Below are positions 15,301-20,600 of a DNA stretch of 21,442 nucleotides, piece after piece. The notes below the pieces were generated by a model that was not told where the DNA came from, did no database searches, and saw only the letters and a list, made by a program, of their open reading frames with translations. The position numbers and the translations under genes were made by a program. Numbering within the stretch: position 1 is the stretch's first letter; every line of letters starts with the position of its first letter. The DNA comes from a virus, in IMG/VR virus record IMGVR_UViG_3300035660_000363, positions 1-21,442 of that record; one strand, given 5' to 3'.

Positions 15301-15742
15301 CGAGGTCTGACTCGTCGCCCTTCACCTCCACACGTTCCACCTTCAGTTCCTGCGCCTGCCTCGGCAAATCGCCAAGGCTTTGTAAGAGTTCACTTTGATC
15401 AACAAGAATCTCCCGCAAATTCTTCATCGCACCGTTATACTGATGCCAAAACCCCTTCTCCTTCAACCGCTCAATCGCCGCCCAACACTCATCAATATAC
15501 GCCTGAAACTGCCCCGTAACCACCTCGCGAAGCAAACTCACATCTTCCAAACCAAGCAAGTCGCCGAGCCAGCCGCCCCGCCGCGCCCAATCAACGTTCA
15601 AAGCATAAATGGAAACACCATATTCCACAGCTAAAGCCTCCTCCCTCTCCCGAACGTCCCGACCATCCTTATGAATAAGAAACAAACGACGACGACGCTC
15701 AAGAACCCGCGTGCTATTCTCAATGACCTTAGATTCACTCAA
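15227..15742 (-). CDS. terminase small subunit (TerS)-like protein
   Basis: 171 aa from a TTG at 15742, bounded upstream by an in-frame TGA; GGTGG lies about 7 bases before it. Residues 25-60 (GRDVREREEALAVEYGVSIY then WARRGGWL) look like the helix-turn-helix that recognises packaging DNA. Residues 65-125 are helical and could form the oligomer core (LLREVVTGQFQAYIDECWAA, YNGAMKNLREILVDQ). The C-terminal KGDESDLDAVRKAARFLNQI may dock the large subunit. Position directly before TerL with overlap strongly supports the call, though no sequence-specific TerS motif exists. Confidence 0.7.
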   Translation of the reverse strand: MSESKVIENSTRVLERRRRLFLIHKDGRDVREREEALAVEYGVSIYALNVDWARRGGWLGDLLGLEDVSLLREVVTGQFQAYIDECWAAIERLKEKGFWHQYNGAMKNLREILVDQSELLQSLGDLPRQAQELKVERVEVKGDESDLDAVRKAARFLNQIDSGKKRPESLH

Positions 15743-15745
15743 AGT

Positions 15746-15886
15746 TCAACCACCAAACCACATTTTCATTACGCTACGCCTACTACCTTTACGGGCACAA
15801 TAATTGAAACATTGAAGGTTTTGACGTGCCCAGTACCTAGGGACCCTGCTGTTGACTATTGTTATCATGCTTGCCATACTATGCAT
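15746..15886 (-). CDS. possible 46-aa leader ORF before TerS
   Basis: An ATG at 15886 opens 46 codons ending 3 bases before the TerS TTG. The product has CFNYCARKGSRRS and a Gly-ending tail. There is no ribosome site at its start, and the opposite strand is open too. The close spacing to TerS would allow translational coupling, but coding is doubtful. Confidence 0.2.
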   Translation of the reverse strand: MHSMASMITIVNSRVPRYWARQNLQCFNYCARKGSRRSVMKMWFGG

Positions 15887-15905
15887 TGTTGTTATCATAC
15901 TATGT
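15859..15905. repeat. short direct repeats upstream of the terminase operon
   Basis: TTGTTATCAT occurs at 15859-15868 and 15889-15898, and CATACTATG at 15875-15883 and 15897-15905. The nested pairs lie 120-160 bases upstream of the TerS start, in promoter range for the packaging operon. Possibly regulator binding sites. Confidence 0.4.
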
Positions 15906-15941
15906 GCTGTTGTTGTGCTGATCAGTCACTACTACAGCGTG

Positions 15942-15971
15942 ACACTATTATGAGTTAGTTGTTAGTGGTGT
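15942..15971. repeat. 30-bp imperfect palindrome, copy A
   Basis: Begins ACACTATTA and ends GTTAGTGGTGT, with central GAGTTAGTT. It aligns without gaps to copies at 16353 and 16462. The outer ACAC...GTGT arms are inverted. Candidate operator or replication-protein site. Confidence 0.55.
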
Positions 15972-15994
15972 GTTATTGTAACTCGGTGGGGAAT

Positions 15995-16016
15995 TGTGCT
16001 TCGCGGGCGGAGCACA
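15995..16016. other. GC-rich inverted repeat after the 59-aa gene
   Basis: TGTGCT and AGCACA (6-bp arms) flank a GC-rich 10-base loop, starting 4 bases after the stop of the 59-aa gene on the minus strand. There is no T-tract next to it, so termination is uncertain; it could protect the mRNA end. Confidence 0.3.
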
Positions 16017-16019
16017 CTG

Positions 16020-16199
16020 TCAAGACTCACGACTTGAGAAGCCGCAGTCAAACAAGGCGTGCTCTAGGGCCCGGGTTAAGCGCGTGACTTCTAGTTCTAA
16101 GAAGCCAAGACGATTCTGCTTTCTTAACTCATCGCCTTTATGGCTTGCGCGATACCTCTGCATCTGTTTGGCTTTATCCTCTTTTCTTGCATAGGGCAT
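16020..16199 (-). CDS. small basic helical protein, 59 aa
   Basis: ATG at 16199 to TGA at 16020-16022. A GAGATGA ribosome site lies about 7 bases upstream. The protein starts MPYARKEDKAKQMQRYRASH, then has KGDELRKQNRLGFLELE and an amphipathic RLTRALEHALFDCGF. The basic 'KedKakqmqRyR' opening is common in small DNA-associated phage proteins. It is the only probable gene in the 800-base spacer between the two operons, and so may be a regulator acting on the palindromic repeats around it. That role is inferred from position only. Confidence 0.5.
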   Translation of the reverse strand: MPYARKEDKAKQMQRYRASHKGDELRKQNRLGFLELEVTRLTRALEHALFDCGFSSRES

Positions 16200-16309
16200 A
16201 ACTATTCATCTCAGTTACTGTTAGGTTGCTGGTTGCAGCGTTCTTGTTCTGCAGCGTGATGTTGTTACTGTTGCCGGTTACTGATTGTTGTCTGATGTCT
16301 TACGAGAGT

Positions 16310-16327
16310 AACTGACAGTTGTCAGTT
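16310..16327. repeat. perfect 8-bp inverted repeat
   Basis: AACTGACA-GT-TGTCAGTT. The symmetry and 2-base spacer are typical of a dimeric helix-turn-helix operator. It lies 111 bases upstream of the 59-aa gene start. Confidence 0.5.
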
Positions 16328-16352
16328 GACACAGTGTAAAGGTGTAACAAAC

Positions 16353-16382
16353 ACACCACTACAAGTTAATTGTTACTGGTGT
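16353..16382. repeat. 30-bp imperfect palindrome, copy B
   Basis: Begins ACACCACTACAAG and ends TTGTTACTGGTGT. Arms ACACCA/TGGTGT are perfectly inverted. It is followed by AAAC, as is copy C. Confidence 0.55.
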
Positions 16383-16461
16383 AAACAACACACCCACACT
16401 ACGCCAAGTTGCTGCCACACTATCAACCTGTGAGTTAGATAAGAAGCATGACAGCATAAAG

Positions 16462-16491
16462 ACACCATTACAAATTAGTTGTTAGCGGTGT
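16462..16491. repeat. 30-bp imperfect palindrome, copy C
   Basis: Begins ACACCATTACAAA and ends TTGTTAGCGGTGT, 109 bases from copy B. It lies about 50 bases beyond the last gene of the small-gene operon. Confidence 0.55.
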
Positions 16492-16505
16492 AAACTCTAT
16501 ACCCC

Positions 16506-16521
16506 TACTGATTAATTAGTA
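16506..16521. repeat. 16-bp near-perfect palindrome
   Basis: TACTGATTAATTAGTA is symmetric except for one base pair. A/T-rich and close to the end of the small-gene operon; possible operator. Confidence 0.35.
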
Positions 16522-16543
16522 ACACACACTACCCTTGTCGCCG

Positions 16544-16633
16544 TCAATGTTGTGAGGGGGGTGTCTTGCACTTCCAACATTTGGTAAACTGGAGTAGGTT
16601 GTAGTTTCCGCATTTAGGGCATTTCCAAATCAT
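16544..16633 (-). CDS. zinc-ribbon mini-protein, 29 aa
   Basis: The ATG overlaps the stop of the upstream 69-aa gene (ATGA). The whole product is one zinc ribbon: MIWKCPKCGNYNLLQFTKCW followed by KCKTPP, giving CPKC-x9-CWKC. It is the last gene of the small-gene operon. A single treble-clef or ribbon unit with no room for another domain suggests an adaptor or nucleic-acid-binding peptide. Confidence 0.55.
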   Translation of the reverse strand: MIWKCPKCGNYNLLQFTKCWKCKTPPSQH

Positions 16634-16839
16634 GTGGTTTCCTTCTTAGCTGTGGTTATCCATTCTATTATGTGGGGTATGTGTTCTGACGCGTTTTCTA
16701 AGGCTTTTTGGACTGTTGGATTTTTGGATTGTCTGTTTAGTCGGTTGATTTCTAGTTCGAGTTCGCATGCGGTTTGGATGAGTTGGTCGAAAGTCAACGT
16801 TTTGGGTGTGTCAATGTTTGGGTGTTTGAGGCATGCCAT
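16630..16839 (-). CDS. helical protein, 69 aa
   Basis: ATG start with AAGGTTACC upstream. Mostly helix: LTFDQLIQTACELELEINRL, then basic NRQSKNP, then VQKALENASEHIPHIIEWIT. A short coiled coil is likely. It is coupled to the 29-aa zinc ribbon downstream by ATGA, so the two may work together. Family not recognised. Confidence 0.55.
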   Translation of the reverse strand: MACLKHPNIDTPKTLTFDQLIQTACELELEINRLNRQSKNPTVQKALENASEHIPHIIEWITTAKKETT

Positions 16840-16851
16840 AAGGTAACCTTT

Positions 16852-16959
16852 TCATTCGAGTAGGATTCTGCCGCCGCAGTTTTCGCAGATTGTTAGGTTT
16901 GGGTAGTGTTTCAGTTTGGGTTTTTGGCATTTGCAGATGTGTTTGTAGGTGGGAGTCAT
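16852..16959 (-). CDS. zinc-ribbon mini-protein, 35 aa
   Basis: ATG at 16959 overlaps the stop of the preceding 45-aa gene (ATGA). The product reads MTPTYKHICKCQKPKLKHYP, then ITIC-like NLTICENCGGRILLE. C-x-C and C-x2-C-G-G form a probable zinc site. Too short for anything but a binding module. Confidence 0.5.
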   Translation of the reverse strand: MTPTYKHICKCQKPKLKHYPNLTICENCGGRILLE

Positions 16960-17093
16960 GGGTAGGGTTCAACCTTGCTTCTGAGCAGCAGTTTGCCGTC
17001 CAACGTTACGAAGTCAACGTGATCGTCGAAGTGCAGTTCATAGTGCGGTTCTGGGTCGCTTCTGCGAATGATGAGTCTGGGTTTTTCAGTCAT
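16956..17093 (-). CDS. hypothetical protein, 45 aa
   Basis: ATG at 17093, 10 bases after the upstream stop; the stop overlaps the next ATG. The product (MTEKPRLIIRRSDPEPHYEL, then HFDDHVDFVTLDGKLLLRSK) looks like three beta strands of a small barrel. Codon use and overlaps support coding. Function unknown. Confidence 0.5.
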   Translation of the reverse strand: MTEKPRLIIRRSDPEPHYELHFDDHVDFVTLDGKLLLRSKVEPYP

Positions 17094-17103
17094 GGTTCTG
17101 CGC

Positions 17104-17358
17104 CTAGTAGAAGAGGTTGTTCCAGCATTTCAAGTGATAATGAATCCTCTTGCCGTTTCCTCTTACTCTTCTTGCAACTATGATTTCGCCTATCGTGAGT
17201 AAACCGCCACACTTTCTGCATTTCAGAGTGAACCCTCGCTTTTTGAGCCTTAAATATGTGGCTTGTGAAAGTTTGATGTTACAAGTCATAGTTTTGCGCC
17301 GCCGATACACAAGGCAGGGACGAAAGGAGAAGAATGATTGTTCATAGAAGATTCTCAT
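17104..17358 (-). CDS. C2HC-type zinc-finger protein
   Basis: Start uncertain: ATG at 17358 (85 aa, with GGAAGGTG 15 bases upstream), GTG at 17376 (90 aa) or ATG at 17289 (61 aa). The C-terminal 60 residues are the recognisable part: FTLKCRKCGGLLTIGEIIV, then a basic RRVRGNGKR and HYHLKCW. This C-x2-C-G...GE.(i/v)v.r....H.H..C layout is typical of small zinc fingers that bind nucleic acid or protein in archaea. The first 25 residues are basic and less convincing as protein. Confidence 0.55.
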   Translation of the reverse strand: MRIFYEQSFFSFRPCLVYRRRKTMTCNIKLSQATYLRLKKRGFTLKCRKCGGLLTIGEIIVARRVRGNGKRIHYHLKCWNNLFY

Positions 17359-17368
17359 GTGCCAGCGT

Positions 17369-17566
17369 TTACGCACCTTCCCACGTTTGCTTGAACAGTT
17401 TCCAGAATTTTTGGAGCAGATGAAATTTCCAAGTGAGAATTAATGTGGAGAGGAAAGTGGTTATGCTGATGGCGATGGTTATTGTTAAGTTGCCAGTGAA
17501 TTGGTAGCCGAAGAACCCTAGGACGAAAGCAAGTATTAATGATCCTTCTGGGAACGGACTGATCAT
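17369..17566 (-). CDS. small membrane protein, 65 aa
   Basis: ATG start. Two membrane segments are visible: GSLILAFVLGFFGYQF and LTITIAISITTFLSTLILTW, followed by an aromatic basic tail (KFHLLQKFWKLFKQTW). The frame is open further upstream, and the added codons would give a third hydrophobic segment (ALILVICGAILFVMI) after a basic CKLKR, so the true start may be a non-standard codon near 17620. It lies in a run of small membrane genes. Confidence 0.55.
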   Translation of the reverse strand: MISPFPEGSLILAFVLGFFGYQFTGNLTITIAISITTFLSTLILTWKFHLLQKFWKLFKQTWEGA

Positions 17567-17615
17567 GACGAAGAGGATGGCTCCGCATATTACGAGGATT
17601 AGGGCCCGTTTGAGT

Positions 17616-18089
17616 TTACACAGTTTCGCCGTTGAGGCTGAACCCCCATGTAGGCCAAACGGTTGCTGTCAGTGGGATTGTTAGGTTGAGCCAGCCTTCA
17701 ACTTCATAGTTTGGTTCTAAGAGAGTGTTGTTTGCTTGCCATTCAAGAGTCCAGTCTGCGGGCAGGCCCGTTGTGGTTATGGTGACGGTTAAGTTGACGT
17801 TGCCAATGTTGACGACTGTCAGATTGCTGAAGGTTTGAACTGTGCCCTTCTGGCATGTGCCCCAGTCAATCGTTGTTCCGTTAGATTTCAGGGTGCCGTT
17901 GAGGTACATGGCTAGGCCGTAACTTGTGATTGTGCCATCTTGCGGATAGTAGTAGTTTACGGCTGTTTCAGCGGCGATTGCGCCTGCCAAGAAGAAAGCT
18001 AGGATTAGGCCTGAATATTTTATGAGTCGGTTCGTTCCTAGTGTACCTCCATCTTTTTTATCGTCCCATCTTCCGTAATTTGCGGTCAA
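17616..18089 (-). CDS. membrane-anchored ectodomain protein with N-glycosylation sequons
   Basis: 157 aa from a TTG at 18089 that overlaps the upstream gene; no other in-frame start lies before the membrane segment. A basic cytosolic part is followed by one membrane span (about residues 24-44, YSGLILAFFLAGAIAA). The outside part is a beta-sandwich pattern common in archaeal surface proteins: W/C-G, 'TFSNLTVVNIGNVNLTVTIT' and 'LPADWTLEW'. Six N-x-T sequons (N64, N70, N89, N99, N120, N135) suggest glycosylation outside the cell. A role in virion surface, exclusion or egress is possible. Confidence 0.65.
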   Translation of the reverse strand: MTANYGRWDDKKDGGTLGTNRLIKYSGLILAFFLAGAIAAETAVNYYYPQDGTITSYGLAMYLNGTLKSNGTTIDWGTCQKGTVQTFSNLTVVNIGNVNLTVTITTTGLPADWTLEWQANNTLLEPNYEVEGWLNLTIPLTATVWPTWGFSLNGETV

Positions 18090-18249
18090 TGTAAGAACTG
18101 CGTTTCTTCTTTTCAGGTTGAAGTAATGCGGTAAACCATAGCGCGCGCGTGCTGTCGGTACTATCTGTAGCCAGTTCTACTCTTACCACTGTATTGTCTG
18201 TCGCTGCTGAATCGTTGATTAACCTAACTGTTGATGTTTGTTCGCTCAT
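18058..18249 (-). CDS. hypothetical protein, 63 aa
   Basis: ATG start with AGGAAAG upstream. The N-terminal 45 residues are polar beta-like (STVRLINDSAATDNTVVRVE); the tail is very basic (EKKKRSSYIDRKLRKMGR). It overlaps the next gene start by 32 bases. No family recognised. Confidence 0.5.
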   Translation of the reverse strand: MSEQTSTVRLINDSAATDNTVVRVELATDSTDSTRALWFTALLQPEKKKRSSYIDRKLRKMGR

Positions 18250-18262
18250 TCTATTGTCTTTC

Positions 18263-18445
18263 CTATTTTGTTGCTCGTTCAGTCATGTAAATCAGTTTGC
18301 TAGTCTTGATGAGTTTCCACTTGTCGCTCCATGCTCGCTTATAGTGATAGTTTAGACCGCAAGTGTCGCAGCGCATTATCATCCAGCCTCGGCGTTCGTC
18401 CTTCTCATAAAGAGTGAGTTCTTTGTTGCATTGAATGCAGTTCAA
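18263..18445 (-). CDS. zinc-ribbon protein, 60 aa
   Basis: I start it at the TTG (18445-18443), which overlaps the stop of the upstream membrane gene (TTGA) and has GGGGGA about 8 bases upstream. A longer ATG-start version would overlap that gene by 73 bases. CIQCNKELTLYEKDERRGW followed by MIMRCDTCGLNYHYKRAW is a two-knuckle ribbon (C-x2-C-x22-C-x2-C). The basic C-terminus (DKWKLIKTSKLIY) suits nucleic acid or membrane contact. Confidence 0.6.
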   Translation of the reverse strand: MNCIQCNKELTLYEKDERRGWMIMRCDTCGLNYHYKRAWSDKWKLIKTSKLIYMTERATK

Positions 18446-18651
18446 TCGTGATGTCCCCCAGTGAAGAACAAAAGCCACACGGAAACCAGAATCACGGGAA
18501 CCATGTAACCCCATATTGGGATAACCCAGAAGGGCGTGTAAAGCATAAGTTCCGTCCAGTGGTCTTTCGCAAAGTTTCCGATGCTGATGCCGATGAGCAG
18601 GAATACAAGACCAAATCGGAGGATGCCTCTGATGCCTAAGATTATTTCCAT
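18442..18651 (-). CDS. small membrane protein, 69 aa
   Basis: The ATG directly follows the stop of the coiled-coil membrane gene (TAAATG). Two membrane segments: LRFGLVFLLIGISIGNF and FWVIPIWGYMVPVILVSVWL. Residues between them (AKDHWTELMLYTP) are polar. Short His-Asp tail. The size and layout resemble small viral membrane proteins, possibly holin-like, but nothing specific supports lysis. Confidence 0.6.
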   Translation of the reverse strand: MEIILGIRGILRFGLVFLLIGISIGNFAKDHWTELMLYTPFWVIPIWGYMVPVILVSVWLLFFTGGHHD

Positions 18652-19155
18652 TTACTGCACCGTAGGTTGCTGCACGGGAAGGCTTTCAGCAACGGCCTTA
18701 ATGCGTATCAGCGCGTTGTACTCGTCTCGCACTCGTTGTGCTTCCAAATTCGCCGTTGAAAGTTCAGTTTGAAGAGAGGCAATTTGAGTGTTTAACTGCG
18801 CCGTGTCTGCCACCTGCTTCGTGAGTTCGTTAACCTTTGTTTCTAAAGACACGATTCTACCGTCTTTTTGAGTTAGAAGAGCATCGGCTTGGCTGAGAAT
18901 ATCGTTTTGCTTTTGACTCGCATCTGCACTTATTTGCTCCTGCTTTTTTGAGGCCACTGAATGTATGGCGACACTTGCAACTACGCCTGCGACGGCTGTT
19001 GCTGCCGTGGTGAAGAGGGGACTCGTTGTGACTATCTTTTCGACTGTGCCTATTCCAGTGGTGATGTAGGGCGTGACGGCTGGGATTACGCCGTAGAAGT
19101 ATGCGCCTGCACCTGCAAGCGCGGCGCCTACGCCTACTAATGTTTCTTTTATCAT
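18652..19155 (-). CDS. membrane-anchored coiled-coil protein
   Basis: 167 aa; ATG overlaps the stop of the GAP1-like gene (ATGA). Two hydrophobic segments (about residues 6-28, LVGVGAALAGAGAYFYGVIP, and 48-66, FTTAATAVAGVVASVAIHSV) anchor a long coiled coil (about 70-155, including VSLETKVNELTKQVADTAQL). It probably presents a coiled coil in the cytosol. Coupling to the GTPase/GAP1-like genes suggests it is a membrane partner or effector of that system. Confidence 0.65.
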   Translation of the reverse strand: MIKETLVGVGAALAGAGAYFYGVIPAVTPYITTGIGTVEKIVTTSPLFTTAATAVAGVVASVAIHSVASKKQEQISADASQKQNDILSQADALLTQKDGRIVSLETKVNELTKQVADTAQLNTQIASLQTELSTANLEAQRVRDEYNALIRIKAVAESLPVQQPTVQ

Positions 19156-19490
19156 AGTTTTACTTCCAAAGCTTCAAGAATATTCACGTCTGGAACTGTA
19201 AAGTTAAAGTCGGAGGCTATGCTTGTGAGGCTGATGTACTGCTTAATCGGAACGAGCACCGTGTGATTGGCAACGCCCTCGCGCCTAGCATTGTCCTTCG
19301 CTTTTGTGACTGTGGAGATTGCGACGAGTTGTTCGGTTGGAAGCCAACTGTAAACAGCGTCTTTCTTGGCTGGTAATGATTGAAGGTATCTGAGGCTTGA
19401 ATCGCGTAGTATGGATAGGACTTTACTGCTGCGTTTGAACACGTAGCCGTCGCCGTCGGTGAGGCCGTACCAGAAATGCTCAAGCTTCAT
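19152..19490 (-). CDS. GAP1 N-terminal-domain-like protein, 112 aa
   Basis: ATG start inside the end of the zinc-ribbon gene. Two features match the N-terminal domain of GTPase-associated protein 1 (GAP1-N), known from bacterial conflict systems with double-GTPases. One is the opening 'H.wYGl.DGdGyv...S' (HFWYGLTDGDGYVFKRSS). The other is 'R.G...HTvLv' (RREGVANHTVLVP, residues 69-81), after an aromatic SWLP. GAP1 proteins are normally several hundred residues, so this would be the isolated N-domain. The GTPase gene two positions upstream makes the match more credible. Family call is from remembered patterns. Confidence 0.5.
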   Translation of the reverse strand: MKLEHFWYGLTDGDGYVFKRSSKVLSILRDSSLRYLQSLPAKKDAVYSWLPTEQLVAISTVTKAKDNARREGVANHTVLVPIKQYISLTSIASDFNFTVPDVNILEALEVKL

Positions 19491-19605
19491 TCTTGCAACT
19501 CTGGTTTTTTATACATCCGTCACATACCCAACCAAAGAAAGGCATATAGCCACTTGACCTTTTAGGGCAATCAGAACATACAGCGGTACTTGTTTGAGTT
19601 GTCAT
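19480..19605 (-). CDS. zinc-ribbon mini-protein, 41 aa
   Basis: ATG at 19605 overlaps the GTPase stop (ATGA), and its own TGA lies inside the start of the GAP1-like gene. The product has CSDC (residues 10-13) and CDGC (28-31) with 14 residues between, plus a lone Cys37, consistent with one zinc site. Wedged between the GTPase and the GAP1-like protein, it may bridge them. Confidence 0.6.
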   Translation of the reverse strand: MTTQTSTAVCSDCPKRSSGYMPFFGWVCDGCIKNQSCKNEA

Positions 19606-20600
19606 GAGGCGAACGTTCCTAGATAGTTGATGAGTTCAACGTAGCTTTGCGCCCAATACTTCGGAATACGCAGGTTCACTTCCATCTCAATCTTGTCCTG
19701 CCCGTCAGGCCACTTCTGAGGTTTGCCCTGCGCATCTTTGGCAACTTTGACGAAGCTGGGGAAAAACTTGAGTTGCATGTTCGGGTTGCGTTGCTTCTCA
19801 AACTTCAGCAAACTCGTAGTCTGAGGAAAGAACGTTTCCATGAAACTTTGTATGCCCTGCCCCGTTGTGTCGTCTAGGTCTATGCCCATTTCCTGAGCGT
19901 AAGGCATCAGTTTATCCCACTTCGTCACCACAACCGCAATAGCCTTAATCGGTTTGCCCTTACTGTTCTCCTTGTAACTCATGATGTCCTGCGCAAAATT
20001 GTAGAGGTTCGCGTCTGGATCAACGCTGATGCCGCTGACTTCTTCGTCTTCAGTTTCCTTCTCCAGTTGCAAACCGTCTTGAAAGGCTAGGGCCCGGGAC
20101 GCTGGTGCAATGAGAACGTAGCCTTCGCAGTCACGCACGTAGTTGATTAGGTTTGAACTGATATTGTACGCTTCTTGCGACGTGGGATCTCTGCGGCGAT
20201 GCTGAATTGACTGGATCATTGATTGGAGTTTTTCGCCTGCCAAGTCGCAGATGGGAATGTTGATTTGTTTGGAAGTTCCGAATCGTGCGCCCCAGCGACA
20301 TAGTAGTCCGTCTTCATGCCGTTCTGCGCTTGCCGCGTCAGTTTTAGGTGGAAAGTGGCCCGTGCGCATCTTGCTAACGTAGTCAATGATGTTTGTGCTG
20401 CCCGGCAGGGTTCGACACGCAAAGTTCGGAAGCAAATGGCTTAGTGTCTGCGAAGTCAAAACTAAAAGAGTGGAGACGGTGGTTTTGCCGCTTCCAATCG
20501 TGCCAACCATAGCAAACTTCGTCTTGAACTTGAACGTCTTGCTCAGCGGCTCAACCTGCGTCGGCTGTGACTTTCTGAATAGCGGTTTGAATATGCTCAA
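19602..20600 (-). CDS. P-loop GTPase (double-GTPase/TRAFAC-like)
   Basis: 332 aa from a TTG overlapping the upstream stop (TTGA). G1/Walker A is GTIGSGKT (33-40) on the strand FKTKFAMV; GHFPPKT (81-87) fits a switch-I Thr; G3 is DLAGE (119-123) after INIPIC; then YVLIAPASRA where a 'llviDps' strand is usual; G4 is VVVTKWDKL (T226-K227-W228-D229), giving guanine specificity. This arrangement (GxxGSGKT, G.(f/w)P..T, D.aGE, vvtKwD) is that of the single GTPase domain in DO-GTPase2-type proteins. C-terminal 70 residues are beta plus a helix. Coupled to a membrane protein upstream and a zinc ribbon and GAP1-like gene downstream; probably a membrane-proximal switch. Confidence 0.75.
   Translation of the reverse strand: MSIFKPLFRKSQPTQVEPLSKTFKFKTKFAMVGTIGSGKTTVSTLLVLTSQTLSHLLPNFACRTLPGSTNIIDYVSKMRTGHFPPKTDAASAERHEDGLLCRWGARFGTSKQINIPICDLAGEKLQSMIQSIQHRRRDPTSQEAYNISSNLINYVRDCEGYVLIAPASRALAFQDGLQLEKETEDEEVSGISVDPDANLYNFAQDIMSYKENSKGKPIKAIAVVVTKWDKLMPYAQEMGIDLDDTTGQGIQSFMETFFPQTTSLLKFEKQRNPNMQLKFFPSFVKVAKDAQGKPQKWPDGQDKIEMEVNLRIPKYWAQSYVELINYLGTFAS

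Larger units (their letters stand above)
16200..16543. promoter_or_regulatory. repeat-rich intergenic spacer
   Basis: No gene is supported here. The stretch holds two of the three 30-bp palindromes, an 8-bp perfect inverted repeat (16310-16327), a 16-bp near-palindrome (16506-16521), and four exact GTTACTG words (16214, 16264, 16277, 16372). Likely a control region, and possibly an origin. No clear archaeal TATA element stands out. Confidence 0.5.

Noticed and set aside
15671-15958. 95-codon plus-strand frame with Cys/His clusters
   Set aside because: The clusters come from the GTTGTTATCAT repeats, it overlaps TerS, and no ribosome site precedes it.
16064-16075. 12-base word CTAGGGCCCGGG also found at 20087-20098
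   Set aside because: Both copies lie in coding frames reading Arg-Ala-Leu with the same codons; chance is enough and nothing flanks them.
15743-16543. CRISPR array
   Set aside because: The repeats are imperfect palindromes with unequal spacing (411 and 109 bases) and no regular spacers.
17355-17588. 77-codon minus-strand frame overlapping the 65-aa membrane gene
   Set aside because: The product is a His/Arg/Asn-rich out-of-frame reading of the membrane segments.
18442-18514. Longer start for the 60-aa zinc-ribbon gene
   Set aside because: The added 23 residues overlap the upstream membrane gene by 73 bases, while the TTG at 18445 has a ribosome site and the usual TTGA overlap.
18442-18651. 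Holin assignment for the two-segment membrane protein
   Set aside because: Size and topology alone are not specific, and no endolysin or other lysis gene is nearby.
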